A stretch of 64,000 nucleotides of DNA from Candidatus Eiseniibacteriota bacterium (GTDB lineage: Bacteria > Eisenbacteria > RBG-16-71-46 > CAIMUX01), in contig CAIMUX010000002.1 of NCBI GenBank assembly GCA_903844735.1, positions 62,001 through 126,000 on the forward strand, in the 5' to 3' direction. A program made the position numbers and the translations under genes. Under the pieces are notes generated by a model that was not told where the DNA came from, did no database searches, and saw nothing but the letters and a program-made list of their open reading frames with translations. How positions within the stretch are numbered: position 1 is the first letter of the stretch; every line of letters begins with the position of its first letter. This document shows positions 50,725 through 59,397 of this stretch, one piece after another.

Positions 50725-51581
50725 CGCAGCAGCCTCTTCAACAGCACCATGGCCAGGAGCGCGAATCCGAACAGGACAAACCCGCCGATGTTGTGAAAGA
50801 GCCCGGTGGCCCGGGTCGTGTCGGTCAGACCCGCGTAGACGCAGAGCGACGTCAGCCGGACGATGTTTCCCGCCAGCGCCACCGGAACGGAGCAGGCGAA
50901 GAGCAGCCAGCGCCGCCAAGCCGCGCCGGTCCCCAGGTGGGCGAACAGTGCCCCCAGGGCCGTGAGAGCGATAAGCGAATTCAAACCACTACACGCCCCC
51001 TCGATGGTCATGACCCCGGTCGGCAAATAGAGATCCATCCCCTGAAGGCTCACCGAGATGCCGATCAACTGGGCCAGTGAGACCGAACCCAGGGCGGCGA
51101 CCGACTTCAGGCGGAAGCTCAACTGGTTGACGATGACCGGAAACGTGGGGGCCCCGAACAGCAGGAAGGCGATCGGAAACGCCAGGCGACGCAAGACACC
51201 GGGACCAAACCATGTCCAAGTCAGCCCGGCGACGAGAAGAATCAACGAGTAGGCCTGAAACATGGTCACATCGCCGCGGATCCCGGCAATCTGCAGAAGC
51301 ACGGCGAGCGCCACCACCGGCAGGCCGGCCCAGGTCGGCATGGCGGGCACCTGGCGAAGCTGCCGGCGTAGGTTCCAGCCGAGGACGAGCGAAATCGGCC
51401 CGATGAGAAAGCCGTGCGAGTACGTGTCATTGTGGGACCACATGCGCCACAGCGTGGCCGCGGTCCGTCCGTAGGCGAGCGCGATCAGAGCCAGAGCTGA
51501 GAGAACGGCGCCCAAGACACCGGCCCGGTCCCGGATCCACGAGCGGGGACCGGGCGCCGACGCCACGATTCCCTCAGGCAC
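50718..51581 (-). CDS. exosortase
   Basis: A 287-residue eight-helix membrane protease/transpeptidase that cleaves C-terminal sorting tails of exported proteins. The catalytic triad is present: C197 (E-G-A-C-S-G-L-N-S), R242 (G-N-I-V-R-L) and H263 (L-F-H-N-I-G-G). Y-S-H-G-F-L at 54-59 is the typical N-terminal motif. It starts at GTG 51581, overlapping the chain-length protein gene by 8 bases. No protein in the window ends in a recognisable PEP-CTERM tail. Confidence 0.92.
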   Translation of the reverse strand: MPEGIVASAPGPRSWIRDRAGVLGAVLSALALIALAYGRTAATLWRMWSHNDTYSHGFLIGPISLVLGWNLRRQLRQVPAMPTWAGLPVVALAVLLQIAGIRGDVTMFQAYSLILLVAGLTWTWFGPGVLRRLAFPIAFLLFGAPTFPVIVNQLSFRLKSVAALGSVSLAQLIGISVSLQGMDLYLPTGVMTIEGACSGLNSLIALTALGALFAHLGTGAAWRRWLLFACSVPVALAGNIVRLTSLCVYAGLTDTTRATGLFHNIGGFVLFGFALLAMVLLKRLLRC

Positions 51582-53808
51582 GGCGGCCGCCCCGCAAGTC
51601 GTACTGGGCCTGGGCGTGGTGGTGCGGAAGCACCCTCGCGCTGTCGTTCAGGAGGATCCCGACGATGTTATCACCAAACCTCTGTTGGAGCTCGAGCCCC
51701 AAACGCACCGTCTCGCGAGGCGTTTCCCCCGCCTTGACCACAAAGATCACGGCATCAACCTCCGGCCCGATGATGATGGAATCGGGCACCGGCAGGTTCG
51801 GCGGAGAGTCGATGATGACACGGTCGGCCACCTCACCCAGCTTGGCCAACAACCAGCGTACGCTGTCCACCGTCACCACGTCCCGCCCCGAACTCTCCGG
51901 ATCCGAGGGAACGAGAAGCTTCAGGTTCGGCAGGAGCAGCGGGGATAGCGGGTCACCTTCCCACTCCTGCGACCCGAGAATGAGCTTTCCCACCGCCTCA
52001 TCGCCATTCAACCCGAAGAGCGGGCCCAGGCCAGGCCGGCGGGTGTCCAGATCGACGAGGACCACGCGCTCCGCCGGGAGCTCCCGAGCCAACGCGAGCG
52101 CGAGACAGGCGGACGTGACCGACTTCCCCTCGTCTCGCCCCGCGCTCGTCAGCATGATTCTCCGCGATTCAAGCCCGCCGGAACGGAGCAGCCCGAGAAC
52201 AAGCTTGCGGAATTCCTGGTAGCCGGGCGAGTTATCGAGAAATCTCGTCATCACCCGTTCCGCTCGAGCGACTCGCACCGCCCGCTCATCTTGAGAACGG
52301 GGCACGCCACGCGTCAGCTTTCCGAACGCGGCCATGTTGGGGATCGTCCCCAGAACCTGCAATCCGAAGCGCCGCTCGATCTCCCGCACATCACGAAACG
52401 ACGGATCGACCTTTTCGAGAAAGGTCACGCCGCCGATTCCCAGCCCCAGCCCCGCGAGCACCGCGAGGAGAATGATCGGTGTTCGCTTCGGCCAGACCGG
52501 ATCGAGGGGGCGCTGGGCCGGAACGAGGACACTGATCTTCTCGCCGGCCTTGCTCGATCCGTACGCCGCGGAGATCTGCGAAGCGACCATCTGCGTCTCA
52601 AACGCGGTGAGAATCGACCGGTTTGATGCTACCTCCTGTTGGAGGCGTTGGAGTTGAAGGTCAGCCTCGGGCACGGCGGAGACGCGGCCCCGGTACTGCC
52701 CGATCGCTTCGTCCAGCGCCGTGATGCGGGTCTGCAAGAGATCCCGGCGCATCAGGGCACTGAGATACTGTGCCGCGCGGTCCGTCCCCTCGGGCTTGAT
52801 GCCGACGGACGTCAGAGCCGCCCGTCCGGCCTGCACGACATCCTCGGTTTTCCTGGATGACTGAATGGCGGTCCCCTGCGCGGTGCCCTCGCTGCCCAGT
52901 AACTGCCGGATGTAGGCTCCCTCCAAGGTCCGTGCATCGGCAAGGCCGGGCGCCGTTTCCGGTGCGGATAGGACGCGCTCCGCGGCACCCGGATCGATGC
53001 CTTCCTGGCGCAGATTTCGCGCGAGCCGATCCACCTCCCCCTCCTGCGTCGCCAGATCAGCGGCGGCGCCGTCTCGGAGTTGCTGGGCCATCCCCACATT
53101 GGTCGCCCCGACCAAGCCGGGCGCCGCCTGAAGACTCGCGTTTTGACGCAGGAAATCCTCAAGCTCCTTCTCGGCTTTGTCCAGGCGGGTCCGGAACTCC
53201 TGCCGCTGGACTTCGCTGAAGGCGGACGTCCACTGAAACTCCGCGGAAAGATCGGACTTGCCGGCATCGATGACCGAACGGGTGATATTGTTGACCAGCG
53301 CGAAGACCTGATCAGGATCCGGCATCTGCAGGGCGATCGTGACCTGGTTGACCGGACCGCTGCGCTCCCCCGAGGCGCTTGCGATAACGCTTCGGCGGAG
53401 AAACTCCTTGGCGCGCAGGTCGACGAGTTGGTCCTCGGTCATCCCCTCGTATCGTGACCGGTTCTTCCGCGCCCACACCCGAAACGGACCCGCTTCGCGT
53501 AAGCGGGTCTGCGTGATCACCCTGTCGAGGAACTCGTTGGAGCGGATCTGGCTCTGGATGCGAATGATCTGCTCCGTTTGGCTCGGATTGACCACGATGC
53601 CGGCGAGTTGGAAGGAGAGTTGCGGAGGGGGCTGCACCAGAAGAATGCTCTGGCACTGGTACTGTGGCTTCATGATCTGCGGCAAAGTCACGATCCACGC
53701 CGTGATTGCGGCCAGCGCCACCGGCACCAGCATCACAAATTTCCGGCGCCAAGCCGTAGCGAGAAGGGTCTCCAGATCGACCGTTTCCCTCATCGGCAAC
53801 TGTTCCAT
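51574..53808 (-). CDS. polysaccharide chain-length determinant with tyrosine-kinase-like ATPase domain
   Basis: A 744-residue fusion of a Wzz-type membrane protein and a CpsD/BY-kinase-like ATPase. Helix one lies near 27-47, a long periplasmic coiled coil follows (about 60-420), helix two lies near 460. The cytoplasmic ATPase has Walker A S-A-G-R-D-E-G-K-S (about 555-563), Walker A' V-V-L-V-D-L-D-T-R-R-P and Walker B V-I-I-D-S-P-P. The C-terminal tail has only one tyrosine instead of the usual cluster, so autophosphorylation may be reduced or absent. It controls glycan length and export together with the Wza-like protein. The ATG at 53808 has GGAGGA upstream. Confidence 0.88.
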   Translation of the reverse strand: MEQLPMRETVDLETLLATAWRRKFVMLVPVALAAITAWIVTLPQIMKPQYQCQSILLVQPPPQLSFQLAGIVVNPSQTEQIIRIQSQIRSNEFLDRVITQTRLREAGPFRVWARKNRSRYEGMTEDQLVDLRAKEFLRRSVIASASGERSGPVNQVTIALQMPDPDQVFALVNNITRSVIDAGKSDLSAEFQWTSAFSEVQRQEFRTRLDKAEKELEDFLRQNASLQAAPGLVGATNVGMAQQLRDGAAADLATQEGEVDRLARNLRQEGIDPGAAERVLSAPETAPGLADARTLEGAYIRQLLGSEGTAQGTAIQSSRKTEDVVQAGRAALTSVGIKPEGTDRAAQYLSALMRRDLLQTRITALDEAIGQYRGRVSAVPEADLQLQRLQQEVASNRSILTAFETQMVASQISAAYGSSKAGEKISVLVPAQRPLDPVWPKRTPIILLAVLAGLGLGIGGVTFLEKVDPSFRDVREIERRFGLQVLGTIPNMAAFGKLTRGVPRSQDERAVRVARAERVMTRFLDNSPGYQEFRKLVLGLLRSGGLESRRIMLTSAGRDEGKSVTSACLALALARELPAERVVLVDLDTRRPGLGPLFGLNGDEAVGKLILGSQEWEGDPLSPLLLPNLKLLVPSDPESSGRDVVTVDSVRWLLAKLGEVADRVIIDSPPNLPVPDSIIIGPEVDAVIFVVKAGETPRETVRLGLELQQRFGDNIVGILLNDSARVLPHHHAQAQYDLRGGRRA

Positions 53809-53843
53809 GCGCTCCTCCGGATTCCGTTGCGCGCCGTCGGGCC

Positions 53844-54821
53844 TCAGTTGGTCCCCCTGCGGTTCACGATGGAATCCCTGATCAGGAAGAGGTTCAGAAT
53901 ATCTCTGGAAGCCGCGAGCGTTTCGCGAGTCAGGCTCCATGCGAGGGCGGCCGGTCCCGCCTCGAGCGAAGCCACGATCACCGTGTCGCCGAGCCGGACC
54001 TCGGGGCCGCGGCCGCCGGTCTCCATCTCCCGGCGCAGGTCGACCTTGACCCGGAAGGGTCCGCCGGTCGGGTCGGCGCCGAAGATCAGGATCTGCGAGA
54101 GATCGGCTCGGGGGGCGAGCCCACCCGCGATGGCCAGGAGCTGCATCAGGTTCATCCCCGCCAGCAGGCTATAGGCGCCTGGACGCGCCACTTCACCCAT
54201 GACGTAAATGCCGCCGCCCCCCCCCACCGGTCCGGCGCCACCGACAGCCGCCGCGGGAACATAGACAACATCCCCCGACTCAAGCTTGGGCACGGCACTA
54301 AGGTCGCCCGTCTGGACCGCCGCGGAGAGGTCGACGGTCAGCGTCTCGGGCCCACCGCTCGGCCTCCGGCGCAGAATGCGCACCGCCGAGAGATCGGCCG
54401 TGGCGTTGAGACCACCTGCGGATCCGAGCAAGTCCACCAGCCCCGGCATCTCCTCGAAGCCAAAGCGCCCTGGGGTGGTCACCTGACCGGAGAGATAGAT
54501 CTTGCGGCTGTTGAAGGCGACGACAGAGACCGTCGCCTGGGTGGTGATGCGCAAAGTGCTGTAGATGCGCGCCTCGATCGTGCGTGCCAGCTCGGCCGTG
54601 GGCTTGCCGGCTGCCGGGATATCACCCAGCGGCGGCAAGGTAATCGTGCCGTCAGCCCTCACCGCGACGGTGCGGCTCAGCTCCGGATGCTCCCATACGG
54701 TGAGAGACAGGACATCCTCGGCCCCGATGAGGTAGCCCTCCGTGGCGCGTGCCGACCCCGGACCTGCTACCATGACAACCACGGTTGCCAGGATGACACC
54801 GAGAATCCATCCTTGTCGCAT
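53844..54821 (-). CDS. polysaccharide export protein, Wza-like
   Basis: A 325-residue protein with a signal peptide (1-26), then a polysaccharide-export (Poly_export) domain (Y-L-I-G-A-E-D-V-L-S-L-T-V-W), then two SLBB domains (Y-L-S-G-Q-V-T-T-P-G-R-F and Y-V-M-G-E-V-A-R-P-G-A-Y). Unlike Wza it has no lipobox cysteine. The C-terminal helix (A-A-L-A-W-S-L-T-R-E-T-L) may be the outer-membrane-spanning one. It lies between the CapD-fusion gene (5 bases upstream) and the Wzz-kinase gene. Confidence 0.9.
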   Translation of the reverse strand: MRQGWILGVILATVVVMVAGPGSARATEGYLIGAEDVLSLTVWEHPELSRTVAVRADGTITLPPLGDIPAAGKPTAELARTIEARIYSTLRITTQATVSVVAFNSRKIYLSGQVTTPGRFGFEEMPGLVDLLGSAGGLNATADLSAVRILRRRPSGGPETLTVDLSAAVQTGDLSAVPKLESGDVVYVPAAAVGGAGPVGGGGGIYVMGEVARPGAYSLLAGMNLMQLLAIAGGLAPRADLSQILIFGADPTGGPFRVKVDLRREMETGGRGPEVRLGDTVIVASLEAGPAALAWSLTRETLAASRDILNLFLIRDSIVNRRGTN

Positions 54822-54826
54822 CGGTC

Positions 54827-57421
54827 TTATCCCTTCCGGGCGGAAGCAATCCCTCTTCCACCCTCGAACGCCTGTTGATCGTCTTCGTTCCCCGAGACAC
54901 GGTTCTCCCCCCGAAGCAGGCCGCCTGCCGCGCGAAGAAGTGTCTCGAGATCCAGCCGCGCTCCACCGTAGCGGGCGTAGAACCCATCATAGAGATCGGC
55001 CCGGGAGCGGTCGAATCGCGGTCCGGCGAGAACCCCGCCGGGGCCGGTCAGGCCCGGTCGCCGTGCGAAGATCCAGGCCGAAGTCCAGTCCTGGCGGAAA
55101 CTCGTCTCCGTGGCGAGCCGAGCCGATGGACCCACCAGGCTCATCTCGCCACGGAGTACGCTCCACAGCCAAAGCACCCGATCGAGGCGGTATCGCCCCA
55201 GAAACCACGCCACCCCACGCTGTGGCCAGCTCTGCCTCCGGCGAGCGAACTCAAGATGGTAGGAGATGAACGGCTGTCCCGGCAATGGGCGGATGCGCCG
55301 TTCGTTGTAGCGACGGTCGATGGGGACCCCGTTTCCGGTGTGACGTCGATCGCGGCTCCGCCGGTTCTGCCCGATCCGCTCCTCACGGACAAATCGTACC
55401 TGGGCCGGACCGCTCAGCCGGTAAAGCACCAGAAGAAGGCCGACCAGCGGCGCCAGCAGCGCAAGAAAAATCCCGGCGGCAGCCGCTTCGAGCGGACGAC
55501 GGGCTTGGCTCTCGCGCCTTGGTGCGGCCGGCGCGATCGGCTCTGCGACCGCGCGATGCCCCATCTCCGGCTCCGGTATCGGCAGCGGCTCAGGCGCGAA
55601 GGTGTGATACTCGGGGACGAGTGTCGCCAGTGCGGCGCGGATCAGCTCCGGCGTCCCGGTATGGGACAGGCGCTCCAGCTCCTCGACGCGGGCGGCGACG
55701 ATCGCCGGGTCGACCGGGTCCAGCTCGAGCCGGAAGATCTTCCGGTGCTCGGTGAGACGCGTCCGCTCCGAGTCGGTGAGTAGTTCCTCTTCCAGCTTCT
55801 CACCGGGACGCAGCCCGACGAAACGAATGGAGACATCGATCCCGGGCCGTAGCCCGGACAGGCGAATCAGTTGCTCCGCCACATCGAGAATCCGCACCTG
55901 CTCGCCCATGTCTAGGACAAAAACGTCACCGCTGTTCCCGAAAAGTGCGGCCTGAATGACGAGCCGCGAGGCCTCGGGGATGGTCATGAAGTAGCGTCGC
56001 ACCTCCGGGTGGGTCACGGTGAGTGGTCCGCCCCTGGCGATCTGGCGTTGGAAGATCGGTATGACGCTTCCGTCGCTGCCGAGAACATTGCCGAAACGAA
56101 CGGCGACAAACCGGGTCCGGGTTCCTGGACCAGACATCGCCTGGAGCAGGATCTCACAGGCCCGCTTCGAGGCCCCCATGACACTGGAGGGGTTCACCGC
56201 TTTGTCGGTCGAGATGAACACGAAGGTATCCACCTCCGTCTCGGTGGCGGCGCGGGCAAGGCTTCGGGTGCCGAGGATGTTGTTCAGCACAGCCTCCCGC
56301 GGGGTTCGCTCGAGGAAGTGGACATGCTTGTGGGCCGCAGCGTGGAAGACGATGTCGGGCCGGTAGAGGCGGAACAGATCGAGCACTCCGCCCGCGTCGC
56401 GGATATCCCCCACTACCTGGGTCAGGGCCAGATCAGGAAAGCTTTCGCCGAGCTCGATTCCCAGGAAACAGAGTCGGTTCTCGCCATGGTCGAGGGCCAC
56501 CAGCCGGGCCGGGGCGAAACGGGCGAGTTGTCGGCAGAGTTCCGAGCCGATGGAACCGCCTGCGCCGGTGACCAGCACCGTGCGGCCTCGGACACGCCCG
56601 GCGATTCCTTCGAAATCGATGAGCACCGGCTCTCGTCCGAGCAGGTCTTCGATGCGCACCTCGCGGACCTGGCCCAGGGCGCCTTTTCCCGCGATGAAAT
56701 CGGAGATGGCGGGAATCGTGCGGCACTCGACACCCGCCTCCTGGCAGAACTGCACCACTTGGCGCACGAGCCGGGACGGGGCCGTGGGCGCTGCGATCAG
56801 GACCTGCCGGATCCGTTTCTCCGCGAGGAGTCGCGGAATATCGAACGTTGTTCCGAGCACCGGGAGGTCTTCGATCCGCCTTCCGAGCTTCCCGGGGTCA
56901 TCGTCGACGAACCCGACCGGCTCGCCGATCTCACGGCTACCCCGCCGCATCTCTCGTGCCAACATCGCCCCGACGTCGCCCGCCCCGACGACCAGAATCC
57001 GCTTGCCGGCCGCGTGCGTCCCGCGAAGGCGCGGGGGCCGCACTTGCTTCCAGGCGAGGCGGCTGGCGACGATCGCTCCGGTGGCGAGGATCCATGAAAG
57101 GATCACCACACTCGCCGGGAAGAGTCGAACCTGCGGAACCAAGTTCACGACGAAAAGCGCGGCGAAGCCCAGAAACACCGTCCGGACCAGCACCAGGATG
57201 GTCGGAACTCCGGCGTAGCGCCATATGGAGCGGTTCACCCCGGTGATGTTGAGGAGGAGCAACATGGCGACCGTATAGAAGACCGCGCTGCGAGCGAACG
57301 ATTGGAGAAATCGCGTCGGGATCTCTCCTTCGAACCGGAGGGCTAGCGCACACAACACCGCGGCGTTGAGGAGCACGGCGTCCGCGAAGTTGATGAGGAT
57401 GAGCTTGAGGTTGAGGCGCAC
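54827..57421 (-). CDS. fused CapD-like sugar-nucleotide dehydratase and initiating sugar transferase
   Basis: An 864-residue fusion. Four N-terminal helices (about 5-115) are followed by a CoA-binding-like Rossmann domain (G-A-G-D-V-G-A-M-L-A) and a CapD/FlaA1-type 4,6-dehydratase: G-A-G-G-S-I-G-S-E-L, S-T-D-K-A-V-N-P-S-S-V-M-G-A-S-K-R. The last about 200 residues form a WcaJ/PglC-type phosphoglycosyl transferase (membrane helix, V-L-R-G-E-M-S-L-V-G-P), but with an insertion of basic residues where K-F-R-T-M is normally found. GTG 57421 after GAGGG fits the family start; ATG 57478 is possible. It would make and then load the first sugar on undecaprenyl phosphate. Confidence 0.87.
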   Translation of the reverse strand: MRLNLKLILINFADAVLLNAAVLCALALRFEGEIPTRFLQSFARSAVFYTVAMLLLLNITGVNRSIWRYAGVPTILVLVRTVFLGFAALFVVNLVPQVRLFPASVVILSWILATGAIVASRLAWKQVRPPRLRGTHAAGKRILVVGAGDVGAMLAREMRRGSREIGEPVGFVDDDPGKLGRRIEDLPVLGTTFDIPRLLAEKRIRQVLIAAPTAPSRLVRQVVQFCQEAGVECRTIPAISDFIAGKGALGQVREVRIEDLLGREPVLIDFEGIAGRVRGRTVLVTGAGGSIGSELCRQLARFAPARLVALDHGENRLCFLGIELGESFPDLALTQVVGDIRDAGGVLDLFRLYRPDIVFHAAAHKHVHFLERTPREAVLNNILGTRSLARAATETEVDTFVFISTDKAVNPSSVMGASKRACEILLQAMSGPGTRTRFVAVRFGNVLGSDGSVIPIFQRQIARGGPLTVTHPEVRRYFMTIPEASRLVIQAALFGNSGDVFVLDMGEQVRILDVAEQLIRLSGLRPGIDVSIRFVGLRPGEKLEEELLTDSERTRLTEHRKIFRLELDPVDPAIVAARVEELERLSHTGTPELIRAALATLVPEYHTFAPEPLPIPEPEMGHRAVAEPIAPAAPRRESQARRPLEAAAAGIFLALLAPLVGLLLVLYRLSGPAQVRFVREERIGQNRRSRDRRHTGNGVPIDRRYNERRIRPLPGQPFISYHLEFARRRQSWPQRGVAWFLGRYRLDRVLWLWSVLRGEMSLVGPSARLATETSFRQDWTSAWIFARRPGLTGPGGVLAGPRFDRSRADLYDGFYARYGGARLDLETLLRAAGGLLRGENRVSGNEDDQQAFEGGRGIASARKG

Positions 57422-57881
57422 GGATCGATCCCTCGGGGACACTCCTGTTTGCGTGGCCAATGCCGATGGCGGGCCCATCCTTACATCGGCATCGGCGATT
57501 TGCAGCACCAGAATATTCGGCGCGCGGCCGACTCCAAGAGAGGGTAGGACTTCGCCCCCCCCGAGAATAGAAGACAAGATCCGCCCCGGCGGCGGAACGG
57601 ATCCCATCCGCGAACTGGCTGCGCCAACACGGTCACCGTTCCCACTCGAGCGGAGGGCACGGAGAGGCAGAAGTAGCCGCCGAAGTCCAAGAATCCTGTC
57701 TACCTGAATAGCAACGAGGAAGACGTTTCACCACTCAGAACCGCCTAACCCGCCCGAGTCTTTTCCATCGAGCTGGGAGCATCTTCCTCGCCGCGGGCTT
57801 GGTGATGGTCTCCGGCGATTGACATTCCCATCGCTCCCCCCCAAACTGGGGCCTCAGCCACACGATCGGCAAGGAGGTCGC
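57422..57881. other. intergenic region between divergent genes
   Basis: No gene is supported. It must carry the promoter of the long minus-strand polysaccharide operon and one for the YIP1 gene. A TTGACA at 57819-57824 is on the YIP1 side but the matching -10 (CAAACT) is poor. I looked for a -24/-12 sigma-54 site on the operon side and found none that is convincing. Confidence 0.5.
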
Positions 57882-58625
57882 ATGTCTCAACCGATGGATG
57901 GAGCCGGACCACCCTACACTGGGCTTCCGTCACCCTCGGCGCCACCTCCGACCGGCGTGGCGGTCGAACTCATGAGGCGTTTTCGGCGCATGATTTCTTC
58001 TCCCACCGACGCTTTCCAGGCACCGCTATCGAGGTGGGTCTGGCTGGCACCCCTGATCCTGCTGTCGGTGGCGGCGTTCGCACAGGCCATTCTCTCCGCG
58101 GACCTCTGGTTTGCCGAAGGCCTGGCCGCAAACCCGGACGCGGCCGCCGCGATCGAGCAACTGCCGACCGACAAACTGACCGGGATACGGGTCGCCATGG
58201 GCATCTTCGGCCTGGCCATGACCTGGGTCGGATACCTGGTTCCCGCACTTGTTTTCTGGTTCGGATTGAGTTTTGTCCTCGGCGGTCGCGTCGGCTTCGG
58301 AGCGGTTCTCGCGGTCACGGCGTTCACGGGGCTTGTGATGCTTCCACGCGATATCTTGCTCACCGTGCTGCGAGTGCGCGCCGGCACGATCCATATCTAC
58401 ACCAGTCCGGCGGTTCTTGTGGAGCCGGATCAGAAAGTGCTCATCGCTCTGGCGGAGCACCTCGACATCTTTGCGGTCTATCGCCTGGTTCTGCTGGGAC
58501 TTGGTTTTCGGTCCATATCCGGGCTGAGAGGAAAGCAGACCGGCTGGCTGGTAGGCGTGCTCTGGGTGCTGGGTGCCGGGCTCGCGGCGGGGATGGCACT
58601 CATCGGGCAGAAGTTCGGTAAGTAG
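57882..58625 (+). CDS. YIP1 family membrane protein
   Basis: A 247-residue protein. A proline-rich cytoplasmic N-terminus (1-35) is followed by an R-R-F-R-R-M-I-S-S-P-T-D-A-F amphipathic stretch typical of bacterial YIP1-domain proteins, then about five transmembrane helices. The ATG at 57882 follows AAGGAGGT. The function of bacterial YIP1 proteins is unknown. It is transcribed away from the polysaccharide operon. Confidence 0.78.
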   Translation: MSQPMDGAGPPYTGLPSPSAPPPTGVAVELMRRFRRMISSPTDAFQAPLSRWVWLAPLILLSVAAFAQAILSADLWFAEGLAANPDAAAAIEQLPTDKLTGIRVAMGIFGLAMTWVGYLVPALVFWFGLSFVLGGRVGFGAVLAVTAFTGLVMLPRDILLTVLRVRAGTIHIYTSPAVLVEPDQKVLIALAEHLDIFAVYRLVLLGLGFRSISGLRGKQTGWLVGVLWVLGAGLAAGMALIGQKFGK

Positions 58626-58796
58626 CTGCCGGGCGACTGGGCGGGGCGGCGCGCGGGTGGCCTGGCCTGGGTGGACTGGCTTGGAACACCCGCCCGCAGA
58701 GGCCCGCCCCGGGACGGAACGGCATGCGGCGGATCACCCCGCAGCAGTCCGCGCCGTGGTGGCTCGCTTCGACCGTAGTTGCTCCGAGGGGCAAAC

Positions 58797-59333
58797 CTAC
58801 CCCGAGGAGGCCGCAAGCAAATGAAGGAAGGTCTCGTGCAGGAGAGCCTTTTCGTCGGCACCCTGGTACAGGACGGAGATCGTCTTGATCCCGGAGACGT
58901 CCCCCAACCCGTCGAGGATTCCGGCCAGCATCTCGCGGGCAGGCACCTCGTGGCGCCCGTGGACCCCTCGATAGAGTGGATAGACCACGACGGCAGCGGC
59001 AGAAGATCGCCTGGCGATGCCGATCGATTCCCGCGCAGCGGCGCGCCCCGCCCCTTCGACCCATGCCATGTCCTTGCCCATCACCACCGCGTGATGAAGC
59101 CAGCGATAGCCGCAGAGCGCGCCCGGCGTGACCGCGACCCGGCCCGCCTCCAAAGGCCCCTGCCGCACCGCCTCGATCTCGATCTCCTTGCCGTGTGCCT
59201 TCTTGAGGTCCAACCCGGGCCCGGAGAGCATCCAGAGGTGGTCGTTGGCCGGAATGACGAGCACATCACCGGCGGGGGGCCTCTCTCCCTCGGCAAGCCA
59301 AACTACGCGGGTTCCCAGGATCCGGAATGCCAT
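58797..59333 (-). CDS. macro-domain-like protein
   Basis: A 178-residue cytoplasmic protein. The fold order suggests a macro domain: an early G-D-V-L-V-I-P-A-N-D-H-L-W-M in place of D-A-I-V-N-A-A-N, a middle V-T-P-G-A-L-C-G-Y-R-W-L-H-H-A-V and a late S-V-L-Y-Q-G. Such domains bind ADP-ribose or related nucleotides. The binding Asn is kept (P-A-N), but other catalytic residues are unclear, so binding rather than hydrolysis is more likely. ATG 59333 is preferred (GGGAGG 5 bases upstream). It is divergent from the PerM gene. Confidence 0.65.
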   Translation of the reverse strand: MAFRILGTRVVWLAEGERPPAGDVLVIPANDHLWMLSGPGLDLKKAHGKEIEIEAVRQGPLEAGRVAVTPGALCGYRWLHHAVVMGKDMAWVEGAGRAAARESIGIARRSSAAAVVVYPLYRGVHGRHEVPAREMLAGILDGLGDVSGIKTISVLYQGADEKALLHETFLHLLAASSG

Positions 59334-59397
59334 CACACCCTCCCCTTACCATGCCGCAGTTCGCGGTGCCCATCCGATGTCCCGCAGAGGAGCCTTC

